DNA from: Salinigranum salinum
Lineage (GTDB): Archaea; Halobacteriota; Halobacteria; Halobacteriales; Haloferacaceae
Assembly: GCF_009176545.1 (NCBI RefSeq)
Contig: NZ_VTOJ01000001.1
Span: forward strand, 1,612,001 to 1,676,000
DNA length: 64,000 nucleotides
Reading direction: 5' to 3'
Shown here: positions 25,446 to 33,954 of the stretch, piece by piece
How positions within the stretch are numbered: position 1 is the stretch's first letter
Layout of the letters: the number at the start of each line of letters is the position of its first letter
Notes under the pieces: model-generated
Databases searched by the model: none
Told to the model about the DNA's origin: nothing
Seen by the model: the letters and a program-made list of their open reading frames with translations, nothing else
Program-made: the position numbers and the translations under genes

Positions 25446-26066
25446 TCAGGTGCCGACCGCGAAGACGCGGGCGACGCAGTTGTCGCTCAGCTCTGTCCGC
25501 TCGTGGAGCGTCTCGCTGTCGACGACGTCGACCTGCCGGCAGCCACGGGACTCGAACACGTCGCGGTAGTTCCGCGGGAAGAAGACGCGGTCGTCCGTCG
25601 TCTCGTTCTCGACCGTGACCAGCCAGTCGGCGGTGACGCGGACGAGTTCGTCGAAGACGAACTCGCTGGTGGGGTGGAGGTGTGCCAACACCGTGACGGC
25701 GGCCGTCGCATCGACGCCGTCGGACGGGAACTCCCAGATCTCGTGTTCCAGTGACCCCCGTCGGACGTCGGTGGCACGGAACGTCGGTTCGTACGTGGTC
25801 TCGAACAGCGCGAGCATCTCGGGGTTGAGTTCGATCGCCGCGAGGTCCCGGTAGCCGCGGTCGTGGAGGTGTGCCAGGTTCGCACCCGCACCGCACCCCA
25901 CCTCGAGGACCTGGTCGGAGGGTGTCGTGCGTGGCTCGAGGAGTTCGAGGAGTACCTCGCTTCGGGGGAACGAACCGACGTAATTGCTCGGCTGCTCCCA
26001 CGGGTCACTTGGGTCGAGCCAGTAGTCGTGGACGACGTCGCGTGCCAGGGTCGTGTCGGACGACAT
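25446..26066 (-). CDS. Class I SAM-dependent methyltransferase
   Basis: Methyltransferase of 206 residues. Motif I reads VLEVGCGAGANLAHL, followed by LAAIELNPEMLALF (motif II acidic residue), a DVRRGSLEHEIWEFPSDGVDATAAVTVLAHLHP region (motif IV) and a C-terminal WLVTVENETT strand. The opening W-x-DP-x-D-PWEQPSNYVGSFPRSEVLLELL suggests a small-molecule or glycan substrate. I cannot name it. The ATG at 26066 gives the best N terminus. Confidence 0.85.
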   Translation of the reverse strand: MSSDTTLARDVVHDYWLDPSDPWEQPSNYVGSFPRSEVLLELLEPRTTPSDQVLEVGCGAGANLAHLHDRGYRDLAAIELNPEMLALFETTYEPTFRATDVRRGSLEHEIWEFPSDGVDATAAVTVLAHLHPTSEFVFDELVRVTADWLVTVENETTDDRVFFPRNYRDVFESRGCRQVDVVDSETLHERTELSDNCVARVFAVGT

Positions 26067-26477
26067 CACCGTCTGGTTAGGATATCGACTCAAAAGAGTT
26101 CGTACGGGCGACACGCAAATTTGGCTGTTTCTATATGTACATTCTGACGTTCATCGTGAGAAATAAGTTGTGTCCAGACACGCGCCGGCGGATCGGTCGC
26201 CACCGTCGACACGGACGCTAGCGGCGGGACACCGGCCACCGACAGGGTGAGTCGACGTCACCGACCGTGGGATGCGACAGTCCGGGGCCACGACTGCCGG
26301 CCGCTAGGGTCGCCACCGGCGGCGTCGAGGGAGTTGTCTCCGAAGCTATCGCGACACTCGCGGTGCCGACCCTGGACGGGGCGAACTGAAGCCGCGACCT
26401 CGGGCCCACACTGCCTCCGGCACCGGTAGGGAGGGTGCGTCGAGAACGATCCCTCCGGAAGAACCAGCCGGACGGGT
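26067..26477. other. Intergenic region of about 410 bases
   Basis: The left part (26068-26175) is AT-rich and carries the promoter of the methyltransferase. The remainder is GC-rich. I see no gene, tRNA-like cloverleaf or clear repeat. Confidence 0.5.
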
Positions 26478-27644
26478 TCAGGACCGCACGTCGAGCGTCG
26501 GTTCCCGGGCGAACGACTCGACCGAGCCGCGCGACTGGATGATGTTGAACGCGGTGACGAGATCGGAGCGGGAGACGAGGCCGACGAACTCGCCGGTCTC
26601 GTCGACGACCGGGAGACGACCGACACCGCGCTGTTGCATCGTCGAGATCGCCTCCATGGCGTCGGCGTCGGGAGAGATGGTCGCGAGATCGTCGGACATC
26701 ACGTCGTCGACGCGGTAGGCGTCGCGTTCGACGTCGCGGACCCCACGGGCGTCGTCGAGCGTGACCATCCCCACCAGCGTGCCGCCGCGCATCACCGGGT
26801 AGCCGGTGTGGCGCTCGCGGAACATCCGCTCCATCAGGTCGGCGACCGAGGTGTGCTCGTCGACGACGTGGAGGTCCTCGCGCGGGGTCATGATGTCGCG
26901 GACGGTGACGTCCTGGAAGGCGGCTTTCATCACCGTCTGCTGGGCTTCGCTGGAGGCGCCCATGTAGATGAAGAAGGCCAGCGCGACGAGGAAGAGGTTG
27001 GCGAAGAGGCCGAAGATCCCCAGCAGGAACGCGAACAGTTTGCCGACCTCGGCGGCGATCTGCGTCGCGCGGGCGTGCGGGCGATTGCGGGCGAGGAGCG
27101 CCCGGAGGACGCGTCCCCCGTCCATCGGGAAGCCGGGGAGCATGTTGAACACCGCGAGCGCGACGTTCGTCAGCGCGAGGTAGCCCAGGACGAACAGCGC
27201 GGGGTCGCCGAGCGGGAGCGCGACGAAGCCGGCGTAGGAGACGACGCCGATGAGGACGCTCACGATCGGGCCGGCGATGGCGATGGTGAACTCCTGCTTC
27301 CAGTCCTCGGGGATCTCGGTGAAGCGGGCGACGCCGCCGAAGAGCCAGAGGGTGATCGACTCGATCTCGTAGCCGTAGCGCATGGCGACGAGCGAGTGAC
27401 CGAACTCGTGGAGCAACACACCGAGGAAGAGGCCGAGCGCGGCCGCGCTCCCCAGGATCCACCGCATCGACCCCTGCGTGAGCGGGTCGGGGGCGATGGC
27501 GGTCCCGAACAGGCCGTTGATGACGCCCGTGAGGTTCGAGACGTCGGAGCCGATGAGCCAGGCGAACAGCGGGAGCACCAGGAGGAAAGTGATGTCGAGG
27601 CGGATGGGGATGCCGAACGCGCTCCCGATACGAATTCCTCGCAT
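26478..27644 (-). CDS. Site-2 protease family zinc metalloprotease with CBS pair (second copy)
   Basis: A 388-residue intramembrane zinc protease, paralogous to the protein at 965-2104. The HEFGH zinc motif is at 79-83 and GFPMDGGRVLRALL carries the third ligand (D175). The C-terminal 130 residues hold two CBS motifs (VRDIMTPREDLHVVDEHTSV..., VDDVMSDDLATISPDADAMEAI...VGRLPVVDETGEFVGLVSRSDL). The transmembrane core is conserved between the two genes, while the CBS part has diverged, suggesting the same catalytic role under different nucleotide or ligand control. A TATA-like CGTTTAAGAA (27667-27676) lies 27 bases before the ATG. Confidence 0.92.
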   Translation of the reverse strand: MRGIRIGSAFGIPIRLDITFLLVLPLFAWLIGSDVSNLTGVINGLFGTAIAPDPLTQGSMRWILGSAAALGLFLGVLLHEFGHSLVAMRYGYEIESITLWLFGGVARFTEIPEDWKQEFTIAIAGPIVSVLIGVVSYAGFVALPLGDPALFVLGYLALTNVALAVFNMLPGFPMDGGRVLRALLARNRPHARATQIAAEVGKLFAFLLGIFGLFANLFLVALAFFIYMGASSEAQQTVMKAAFQDVTVRDIMTPREDLHVVDEHTSVADLMERMFRERHTGYPVMRGGTLVGMVTLDDARGVRDVERDAYRVDDVMSDDLATISPDADAMEAISTMQQRGVGRLPVVDETGEFVGLVSRSDLVTAFNIIQSRGSVESFAREPTLDVRS

Positions 27645-27666
27645 GGGTGGAGGTAGTCGGGGAGAG

Positions 27667-27676
27667 TTCTTAAACG
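27667..27676 (-). promoter_or_regulatory. TATA-like box of second S2P gene
   Basis: CGTTTAAGAA on the minus strand, centred about 27 bases before the ATG at 27644, consistent with a leaderless transcript. Confidence 0.45.
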
Positions 27677-27838
27677 GACGTGTCTCGGGTGTCCGGCAGC
27701 TGGTTGGTGAGCCGCGGTGGGGGGACGGAGACGACGGCCCGAAACGCAGCCCCTGACGGTCGGTGGATTCGACGGTCGCCGCGCTCGACAAGAGTAAAGA
27801 GTCCGGTCCGAGTTGGGTGCCGTGGGGTAGAGTAGAGA

Positions 27839-28573
27839 ATGCCACACAAGATCCTCGTCCCGTTCGAGATCCCCGGCGCTGAGCCGCTCTCGCCGGTGCT
27901 GGTTCGGGATCTGGCGTCGATCGAGATCGTCGCGCTCGGGCACTACGGCCTTCCCGAACAGACGCCGCCCGACGCCGCCCGCGAGCAGTTCCTCGACGAC
28001 GCCCGGCGCGAACTCGACGAACTCACGGCGAACCTCCGGGAGGCTGGGGCGACCGTCACGACCCGGGTCGTCTTCGGCAAGGACCGGTCGAAGACGATCG
28101 ACCGCGTCGCGGTCGAGGAGAACTGCGACGCGGAACTCGATCCCGCCCCGGCCGACGAGATCGACCGGATACTCGTGCCACTGGTGGACGCGGGGAACCT
28201 CGATCGGCTCACGGACTTCGTCACCGCGCTCGTCGACGACGAGACGACGGAGATCACGCTCTTCCACGTCGTCGGGGAGGACGAGGACGTGGCCGAGGCG
28301 GAGTCGATGCTGGAGAGAGCGCGCAGCGGGCTGATCCAGCGGGGGTTCGACCCCGATCCGACGCTGCAGGGGTTGGAGCCCGAGTCGATCCACACCTCGG
28401 TCGTCGAGTCGAACGATCACAAGGAGGCGATCCTCCAAGCCGCCGACGACTACGACGCGGTGGTGATGGACGAGACGGACCCGGACGTCCCGGAACGCAT
28501 CTTCGGCACGCTGCCGGACCGGATCCGCAACCGGACGGGCGACCCGGTGATCGTCGTCCGGCGGAACATCTGA
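27839..28573 (+). CDS. Universal stress protein with two UspA-like domains
   Basis: Soluble 244-residue protein with two UspA-like Rossmann-type halves: the first (KILVPFEIPG...) without the ATP loop, and the second ending with YDAVVMDETDPDVPERIFGTLPDRIRNRTGDPVIVVRR, where the G-2x-G-9x-G(S/T)-type ATP motif is altered. It probably acts in stress response or nucleotide sensing. A second, single-domain Usp is encoded next door, convergent. Confidence 0.88.
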   Translation: MPHKILVPFEIPGAEPLSPVLVRDLASIEIVALGHYGLPEQTPPDAAREQFLDDARRELDELTANLREAGATVTTRVVFGKDRSKTIDRVAVEENCDAELDPAPADEIDRILVPLVDAGNLDRLTDFVTALVDDETTEITLFHVVGEDEDVAEAESMLERARSGLIQRGFDPDPTLQGLEPESIHTSVVESNDHKEAILQAADDYDAVVMDETDPDVPERIFGTLPDRIRNRTGDPVIVVRRNI

Positions 28574-28688
28574 GGCCGAGGGTGAGCGTCGTCTCCCGAT
28601 CGCCACCGAACGGGACGGACGTCGGGACCGACGGAGGCGCGGTCCGCAACCGGACTGGGCGTCACTCGCTGCGGGCCACGGGAGTGGA

Positions 28689-29129
28689 TCACGCCGTCCC
28701 GTGTGGGATCGAGACGACCGGGACCGTCGCCCGCGTCATCAGCGACCGTGCGGTGTCGCCGGTCAGGAGCCGAAGGAGGAGCCCCTTCTCCTGTGGCGAG
28801 AAGACGATGGCCGTGGCGTCGGTCTCCGTCGCCGTCTCCACGATCGACGTGACGACGTCGGAGCCGTACGCCTTCCGCGTCTCGACGACGACGTCCTCGT
28901 AGTTCTCGCTGACGGTCTCGAAGAGCCGTTCGGCCTCCTCCGCCTGGAGGTCGGCCGGTGACGGATCGATCCCTCCCTCCGTGACTTTGATCACGTGGAC
29001 CAGGATCGCGACGCCACCGGCGTCGTCCAGATACGGGAGGATCGTCTCCCGTGCCCGCCTCACGTCCTCCTCCGAGGCGATCGGTACCAGGGCTCGTTCG
29101 AACGGCGTGACTGACGGTCGATCCGGCAT
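28689..29129 (-). CDS. Universal stress protein, single domain
   Basis: A 146-residue UspA-fold protein: FERALVPIASEEDVRRARETI, GGVAILVHVIKVTEGGID and a C-terminal ATDATAIVFSPQEKGLLLRLLTGDTARSLMTRATVPVVSIP. Here the glycine-poor ATP loop suggests a non-ATP-binding or altered Usp. It lies beside an APC permease gene, divergent from it by 336 bases, a context common for Usp genes that modulate transporters. Confidence 0.87.
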   Translation of the reverse strand: MPDRPSVTPFERALVPIASEEDVRRARETILPYLDDAGGVAILVHVIKVTEGGIDPSPADLQAEEAERLFETVSENYEDVVVETRKAYGSDVVTSIVETATETDATAIVFSPQEKGLLLRLLTGDTARSLMTRATVPVVSIPHGTA

Positions 29130-29465
29130 ACGTGCGGATTTGTCAAATCGAGTGTTAATTGTTTGGCAGTGGGCCGGGTGGCCGACGCGAGATCGACAAC
29201 CGGTCTCTGCGCTAGCATCCGCCCGTGTTCACCCCTCGACCGCACCCGAGGTCCGATGCCTCGGCCGTGAGGCCGACTCCCGGTCGCGGGAGCACGCTCC
29301 CGACCCGTGGCGGGCGGTGGCTCCGTCGACCACGCCACCGACGGATTCGACCGCGCAGCCGCTCGACGACCGAGTCACACCGGTCGATCGAGACCTCTTC
29401 GCGTCGCCTTCGAGACGTACGAAGACATAATACGCTGTCACTATATACCATATTAATAGCATCCG
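29130..29465. other. Divergent intergenic region
   Basis: 336 bases between the Usp and permease genes. It holds a perfect inverted repeat CGGGAGC-AC-GCTCCCG at 29288-29303 of unknown meaning and the permease promoter at the right edge. No gene seen. Confidence 0.55.
29441..29450 (+). promoter_or_regulatory. TATA box of APC permease gene
   Basis: CTATATACCA, about 20-25 bases before the ATG at 29466, in an AT-rich island; suggests leaderless transcription. Confidence 0.5.
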
Positions 29466-30842
29466 ATGAGCGACGATCTCGAGCGAGACCTGGGGCTGTA
29501 CTCGGTCGTGGCGATCAGTATGGGCGCGATGATCGGGAGCGGCATCTTCGTCCTCCCCGCACTCGGGTTCAAGAAGGCCGGTCCCGCCGTAATCGTCGCG
29601 TACGTCCTCGCGGGGGTGGTGGTGTTGCCGGCGGCGCTCTCGAAGGCTGAGATGGCGACCGCGATGCCCGAGTCGGGCGGGACGTACCTGTACATCGACC
29701 GCGCGATGGGGCCACTGGCCGGGACCGTCGCGGGCATCGGCGCGTGGTTCTCGCTCGTGTTCAAGAGTTCGTTCGCGCTGGTCGGCCTGGGCGCGTACCT
29801 CCTCTTGTTCGTGAGCCTCCCGGCCGGCGCGGTCAAGCTCGTCGCGCTGGGGCTCGCAGCGCTCATCGTCGTCCTCAACATCGTCGGCACCGAACAGAGC
29901 GGCAAGCTCCAGGCGATCATCGTCACGGTCGTCGTCGCCGCGCTCGCGGTGTACGTCGTAGGCGGGGGGGTCAATCTGGAGCCGGCGCGGTTCCAGCCCT
30001 TCACTACGCAGGGGTCGGCCGGGATCGTCACGGCGGCCGCGTTCGTCTTCGTCTCCTACGCCGGCGTGACGAAGATCGCCAGCGTCGCCGAAGAGGTCGA
30101 AGACCCCGGGCGGAACATCCCCCTCGGGATACTCGGCTCGATGGGTATCATGATGGTCCTCTACGCGGCCGTCGTCGCCGTCGTGGTCGGGCTGAACGCG
30201 CCGGAGGTGCTCACGAAGAGCGGCCCGGGCGGGGGCGTCTCGCTGACGCCGATGGCCGACGGGGCCGGCGTGGTGTTGGGCAGCGTCGGGGTCGTCGGGA
30301 TCTCCGTCGTCGCCGTGCTCGCGCTCACCAGCATGGCGAACGCCGGCGTGTTGGCCTCGTCGCGGTTCCCGCTCGCGATGAGCCGCGACTCGCTGCTCCC
30401 GAAGCGCTTCACCCGGATCGACCCCCGGTTCAAGACGCCACGGGCAGCCATCACGCTCACCGGCACGCTCCTGCTCGGCCTCATCGCGTTCGTCCCGGTC
30501 GTGGAGCTAGCGAAGCTGGCGAGCGCGTTCCAGATCCTCGTATTCGCCATCGTGAACGTCGCACTCATCGCGTTCCGAATGAGCGACGCGGAGATGTACC
30601 AGCCGACGTTCACCGCACCGGGCTACCCGTACGTGCAGGTGGTCGGCATCTTCGGCGGACTGGCGCTCCTCACGCAGATGGGCACTTTCCCCATCCTGGG
30701 CGCCGTCGGTATCATCGTCGGCGGCGTCGCGTGGTACTGGGTGTACGGCCGGGCACGGACCGACCGCGTCGGCGCGCTGAGCCTCGTCGTCCAGCGCCGG
30801 CGCGACGGCGTGAGCGAGACGGGACAGATCGAACCCGAGTGA
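29466..30842 (+). CDS. APC-family amino acid permease
   Basis: A 458-residue secondary transporter of the amino acid-polyamine-organocation family in the cell membrane. The first helix carries the family signature VVAISMGAMIGSGIFVLPALG (unwound substrate/Na site GSG), and about twelve hydrophobic segments follow. Late marks are FVSYAGVTKIASVAEEVEDPGRNIP and ASSRFPLAMSRDSLLPKRFTRIDPRFKTPRAAI. The substrate is probably an amino acid or cation-coupled metabolite, which cannot be told from the sequence. It is followed downstream by a cupin gene in the same direction (47 bases). Confidence 0.9.
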   Translation: MSDDLERDLGLYSVVAISMGAMIGSGIFVLPALGFKKAGPAVIVAYVLAGVVVLPAALSKAEMATAMPESGGTYLYIDRAMGPLAGTVAGIGAWFSLVFKSSFALVGLGAYLLLFVSLPAGAVKLVALGLAALIVVLNIVGTEQSGKLQAIIVTVVVAALAVYVVGGGVNLEPARFQPFTTQGSAGIVTAAAFVFVSYAGVTKIASVAEEVEDPGRNIPLGILGSMGIMMVLYAAVVAVVVGLNAPEVLTKSGPGGGVSLTPMADGAGVVLGSVGVVGISVVAVLALTSMANAGVLASSRFPLAMSRDSLLPKRFTRIDPRFKTPRAAITLTGTLLLGLIAFVPVVELAKLASAFQILVFAIVNVALIAFRMSDAEMYQPTFTAPGYPYVQVVGIFGGLALLTQMGTFPILGAVGIIVGGVAWYWVYGRARTDRVGALSLVVQRRRDGVSETGQIEPE

Positions 30843-30888
30843 GAGAGTCGGCGACAGCTCTTACTTCGGTGGTGCCGTGGATCCGAGC

Positions 30889-31317
30889 ATGGCCGACGCC
30901 GACACGGAGATGGACACGGACACCGATGACGCCGACCACAGACCCTCCTCGCTCGTCCGCCGGGCGGAGGAGGTTGAGTACGAAGAGGTGAGTGCCGCCG
31001 AGGGGCTCAGAAAGGGCGTGCTCGTCTCCGACGCCGACGGCGCGCCGCACTTCGCCATCCGGCGGTTCACGCTCGCGCCCGGCGCCGAAGTGCCCAGACA
31101 CACGAACGAGGTCGAGCACGAGCAGTACGTCCTCGCCGGCGAGTACGTCGTCGGCCTGGGCGACGAGGAGGTCACGGTCGCGGCGGGCGACGCGCTGTTG
31201 ATCCCGGCGGGGACGGTCCACTGGTACCGCAACGAGAGCGACGAGGAGGGGGCGTTCCTCTGTGCGGTCCCCAACGGGGACGACGCGATCGAACTGGTCG
31301 ACGGGAGCGACGACTGA
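30889..31317 (+). CDS. Cupin-domain protein
   Basis: A 142-residue single cupin. The metal site reads PRHTNEVEHEQYVLAGEYVVGLGDEEV (motif 1: H-x-n-E-H-E-Q) and LIPAGTVHWYRNESDE (motif 2: H in VHW). The acidic N-terminal 20 residues are disordered. A GTG four codons upstream is possible, but ATG at 30889 is normal. Function unknown; perhaps an isomerase or dioxygenase partner of the preceding transporter. Confidence 0.85.
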   Translation: MADADTEMDTDTDDADHRPSSLVRRAEEVEYEEVSAAEGLRKGVLVSDADGAPHFAIRRFTLAPGAEVPRHTNEVEHEQYVLAGEYVVGLGDEEVTVAAGDALLIPAGTVHWYRNESDEEGAFLCAVPNGDDAIELVDGSDD

Positions 31318-31390
31318 GCGCCGGAGTGGTGACGCGGTCGGTCGGAGACGCGGTCGAATCGAGGAGGGGCTCGGAGTCGGTCCCGGCTCA

Positions 31391-31459
31391 GGCACAACGT
31401 CGATCGCGGATCGGGCACAACGTCGATCGCGGATCGGGCACAACGTCGATCGCGGATCG
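31391..31459. repeat. Three perfect 23-base tandem repeats
   Basis: Three identical adjacent units beginning GGCACAACGTCG at 31391, 31414 and 31437. Each unit contains a CGATCG palindrome. Perfect identity suggests recent expansion. Confidence 0.9.
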
Positions 31460-31561
31460 TCCGCCGCAACGGACCTCGGGACACGGTGTCCGGTGCGCGG
31501 CGAGAAGCCACCGCCTCCCCAGCCGATTCGCTCTCTCGCTCGCTCATCCCTCGCGCGACGA

Positions 31562-31585
31562 CCTCGCGGCACGAGCGCCGCGAGG
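31562..31585. repeat. Inverted repeat (9-base stem, 6-base loop)
   Basis: CCTCGCGGC and GCCGCGAGG flank a six-base loop. A strong hairpin downstream of the cupin gene and within the helicase leader; may stabilise or end RNA. Confidence 0.65.
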
Positions 31586-31826
31586 CCGCGCGCCACCCGC
31601 CGCTCCGTTCCGGAGGAGATGGTTCGTGTACCGCGCTCAACGACAGTCTCCTCTCTTCGACACCGCCCACCCACTGGCGTGCGCGGCTGGCGACTCCGGG
31701 GAGGCGTGACCCGTCCCCGTCGTGGTCGCTGGCCGGGTGGCAGGAGTCTGCTCGCCACGAACCGGCTCCGCACGCGGCCGACGGCGAGACGAACCGCTGA
31801 AATACCCCGTTCCCATATTCGTACTC

Positions 31827-33878
31827 GTGTCACAGCAGGTCGGGCAGGTCGACACGCTGTTCCTCCACGAGGCGGGCGACGACTTCCTCGTCGAGGTGCG
31901 GCGGGACGGCAAGCGGGTGTTCCACGCGGTCCTCGAACTGAAGGAGACCTCCGCGGGACCTCGTCCGGCGAAGTTCCGGGTGAAACGCGGCTCGTCCGAG
32001 GAGCCGCGCGACCCGGGGCAGTTCGTCGAACTCGCCCGGCGCGCCGCCCGCATTCGGATCTCCCAGCAGACCTCGAAACGCGCCCGCACCAAGCTGAAAG
32101 AGATGCTCGACGGCTACCAGCTCGAGGGCCTGACGGTGCGAACGTGTCGCTACTGCGCCTCCGACGGTCGCTACTCGCCGATCACCGACGACACGGCGAT
32201 CAAGGCCGACCGCGACTACATCTGTCCCGACTGCGCCCGCCGCGAACTCCAGCGGGAGCTGTCGTACTCGGGGTCGATCACCGGTGCGGCGAAGGAACGG
32301 CTCGAGGAACTGCTGCTCGAGACGGGTGACCTCGACAAGGTGACGAACCTCCTGCAGGGCGGGCTCAACCCCGACCTCACGAAGTTCGACGAGGTCTCCG
32401 CGACGGTCGACGACGTCGACCCCGTCCCCACGTCGTCGCTGGACCTCCACCCGACGCTGCAGTCCCGCGTCGAAGATCGCTTCGACACCCTCCTGCCGGT
32501 GCAGTCGCTCTCGGTCGAGAACGGCCTGTTCGAGCCCCGCGACCAGCTCGTCGTGAGCGCCACCGCCACGGGCAAGACGCTCGTCGGCGAACTCGCGGGG
32601 ATCGACCGCGTGCTGAAGGGGAACGGGAAACTCCTCTTTCTCGTCCCGCTCGTGGCGCTGGCCAACCAGAAACACGAGGACTTCGAGGAACGGTACGGCG
32701 ACGTCGTCGACGTGACCATCCGCGTGGGCGCGTCGCGCATCTCCGACTCGAACGCCTCGTTCGACCCCTCGGCGGACGTCGTCGTCGGCACCTACGAGGG
32801 GATCGACCACGCCCTCCGGACGGGGAAAGACCTCGGCGATATCGGGACGGTCGTCATCGACGAGGTCCACACGCTCAAGGAGCAAGAGCGCGGCCACCGT
32901 CTCGACGGGATGATCTCGCGGCTCAAATACTACTGTGAACGCCGACAGCGGGCGACGGAGGGGTACGACGGCGCGCAGTGGATCTACCTCTCCGCCACGG
33001 TCGGCAACCCCGAGTGGCTCGGTCGTGAACTCGGGGCGACGCTCATCGAGTTCGAAGAGCGGCCGGTCCCCATCGAACGCCACGTGACGTTCGCTGACAG
33101 CCAGGAGAAAGAGCGGATCGTCGACAAACTCGTCAGGCGGGAGTTCGACTCGAAGTCGTCGAAAGGGTACCGGGGACAGACCATCGTCTTCACCAACTCA
33201 CGGCGGCGGTGTCACGAACTCGCGCGGAAGATCGGCTACGACGCCGCACCGTACCACGCGGGGCTCGACTACGGCCGCCGCAAGCGCGTCGAGCGCATGT
33301 TCGGCAACCAGGACCTCGCGGCCGTCGTCACCACGGCCGCCCTGGCCGCGGGCGTCGACTTCCCCGCCTCGCAGGTGCTCTTCGACTCGCTGGCGATGGG
33401 GATCGAGTGGCTCTCGGTCCAGGAGTTCGAGCAGATGCTCGGGCGCGCCGGCCGCCCGGACTACCACGACAGAGGGAGGGTGTACCTCCTCGTCGAACCC
33501 GACGGCGTCTACCACGGGTCGATGGAGATGACCGAGGACGAGGTCGCGTTCAAACTCCTGAAAGGCGAGATGGAGGACGTCACGACCCGGTACGACGAGG
33601 CCGCCGCCGCCGAGGAGACGCTCGCCAACGTCATCGTCGCGGGCAAACACGCCAAGCGGCTGAACGACCGGATGCTCGGCGAGATCGACACCACGCGTTC
33701 CGTGGGACGACTGCTCGAGTGGGAGTTCATCGACGGCTTCGCGGCCACGCCTCTCGGGAAGGCCGTCTGCCGGCACTTCCTCGCGCCCGAAGACGCCTTC
33801 TTCCTCCTGGACTGCATCCGCAACGGGCTCGATCCCTTCGACACCGTCGCCGAGATGGAGCTGCGCGACGAGTACTGA
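31827..33878 (+). CDS. DEAD/DEAH-box helicase with zinc finger (DUF5814, Hel308/Ski2-like)
   Basis: An ATP-dependent superfamily 2 helicase of 683 residues. An N-terminal region carries two Cys pairs (C107/C110, C133/C136), a probable zinc finger. The motor follows with Walker A SATATGKT (244-251), DEVH box (345-348), LSAT (388-391), and GRAGRP near 540. The extended sequence after motif VI (DRGRVYLLVEPDGVYHGSMEMTEDE) resembles the Ski2/Hel308 group. Haloarchaea have this DUF5814 helicase beside the canonical Hel308. The likely role is unwinding of stalled forks or structured RNA. A GTG start is used, with the LVSQQVGQV stretch as N terminus. Confidence 0.9.
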   Translation: MSQQVGQVDTLFLHEAGDDFLVEVRRDGKRVFHAVLELKETSAGPRPAKFRVKRGSSEEPRDPGQFVELARRAARIRISQQTSKRARTKLKEMLDGYQLEGLTVRTCRYCASDGRYSPITDDTAIKADRDYICPDCARRELQRELSYSGSITGAAKERLEELLLETGDLDKVTNLLQGGLNPDLTKFDEVSATVDDVDPVPTSSLDLHPTLQSRVEDRFDTLLPVQSLSVENGLFEPRDQLVVSATATGKTLVGELAGIDRVLKGNGKLLFLVPLVALANQKHEDFEERYGDVVDVTIRVGASRISDSNASFDPSADVVVGTYEGIDHALRTGKDLGDIGTVVIDEVHTLKEQERGHRLDGMISRLKYYCERRQRATEGYDGAQWIYLSATVGNPEWLGRELGATLIEFEERPVPIERHVTFADSQEKERIVDKLVRREFDSKSSKGYRGQTIVFTNSRRRCHELARKIGYDAAPYHAGLDYGRRKRVERMFGNQDLAAVVTTAALAAGVDFPASQVLFDSLAMGIEWLSVQEFEQMLGRAGRPDYHDRGRVYLLVEPDGVYHGSMEMTEDEVAFKLLKGEMEDVTTRYDEAAAAEETLANVIVAGKHAKRLNDRMLGEIDTTRSVGRLLEWEFIDGFAATPLGKAVCRHFLAPEDAFFLLDCIRNGLDPFDTVAEMELRDEY

Positions 33879-33954
33879 CGGAGAACGGTGGCGCGTGGAT
33901 ACGCGCTTCGTGATGCCATAACAGATATGTCAGACGGGCCTGATTCCGGCAGAT

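Larger units (their letters stand above)
31318..31826. other. Intergenic region of about 500 bases with two repeats
   Basis: The gap between the cupin and helicase genes holds three tandem 23-base repeats (31391-31459) and a strong hairpin (31562-31585). Coding potential is not convincing on either strand. Confidence 0.6.
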
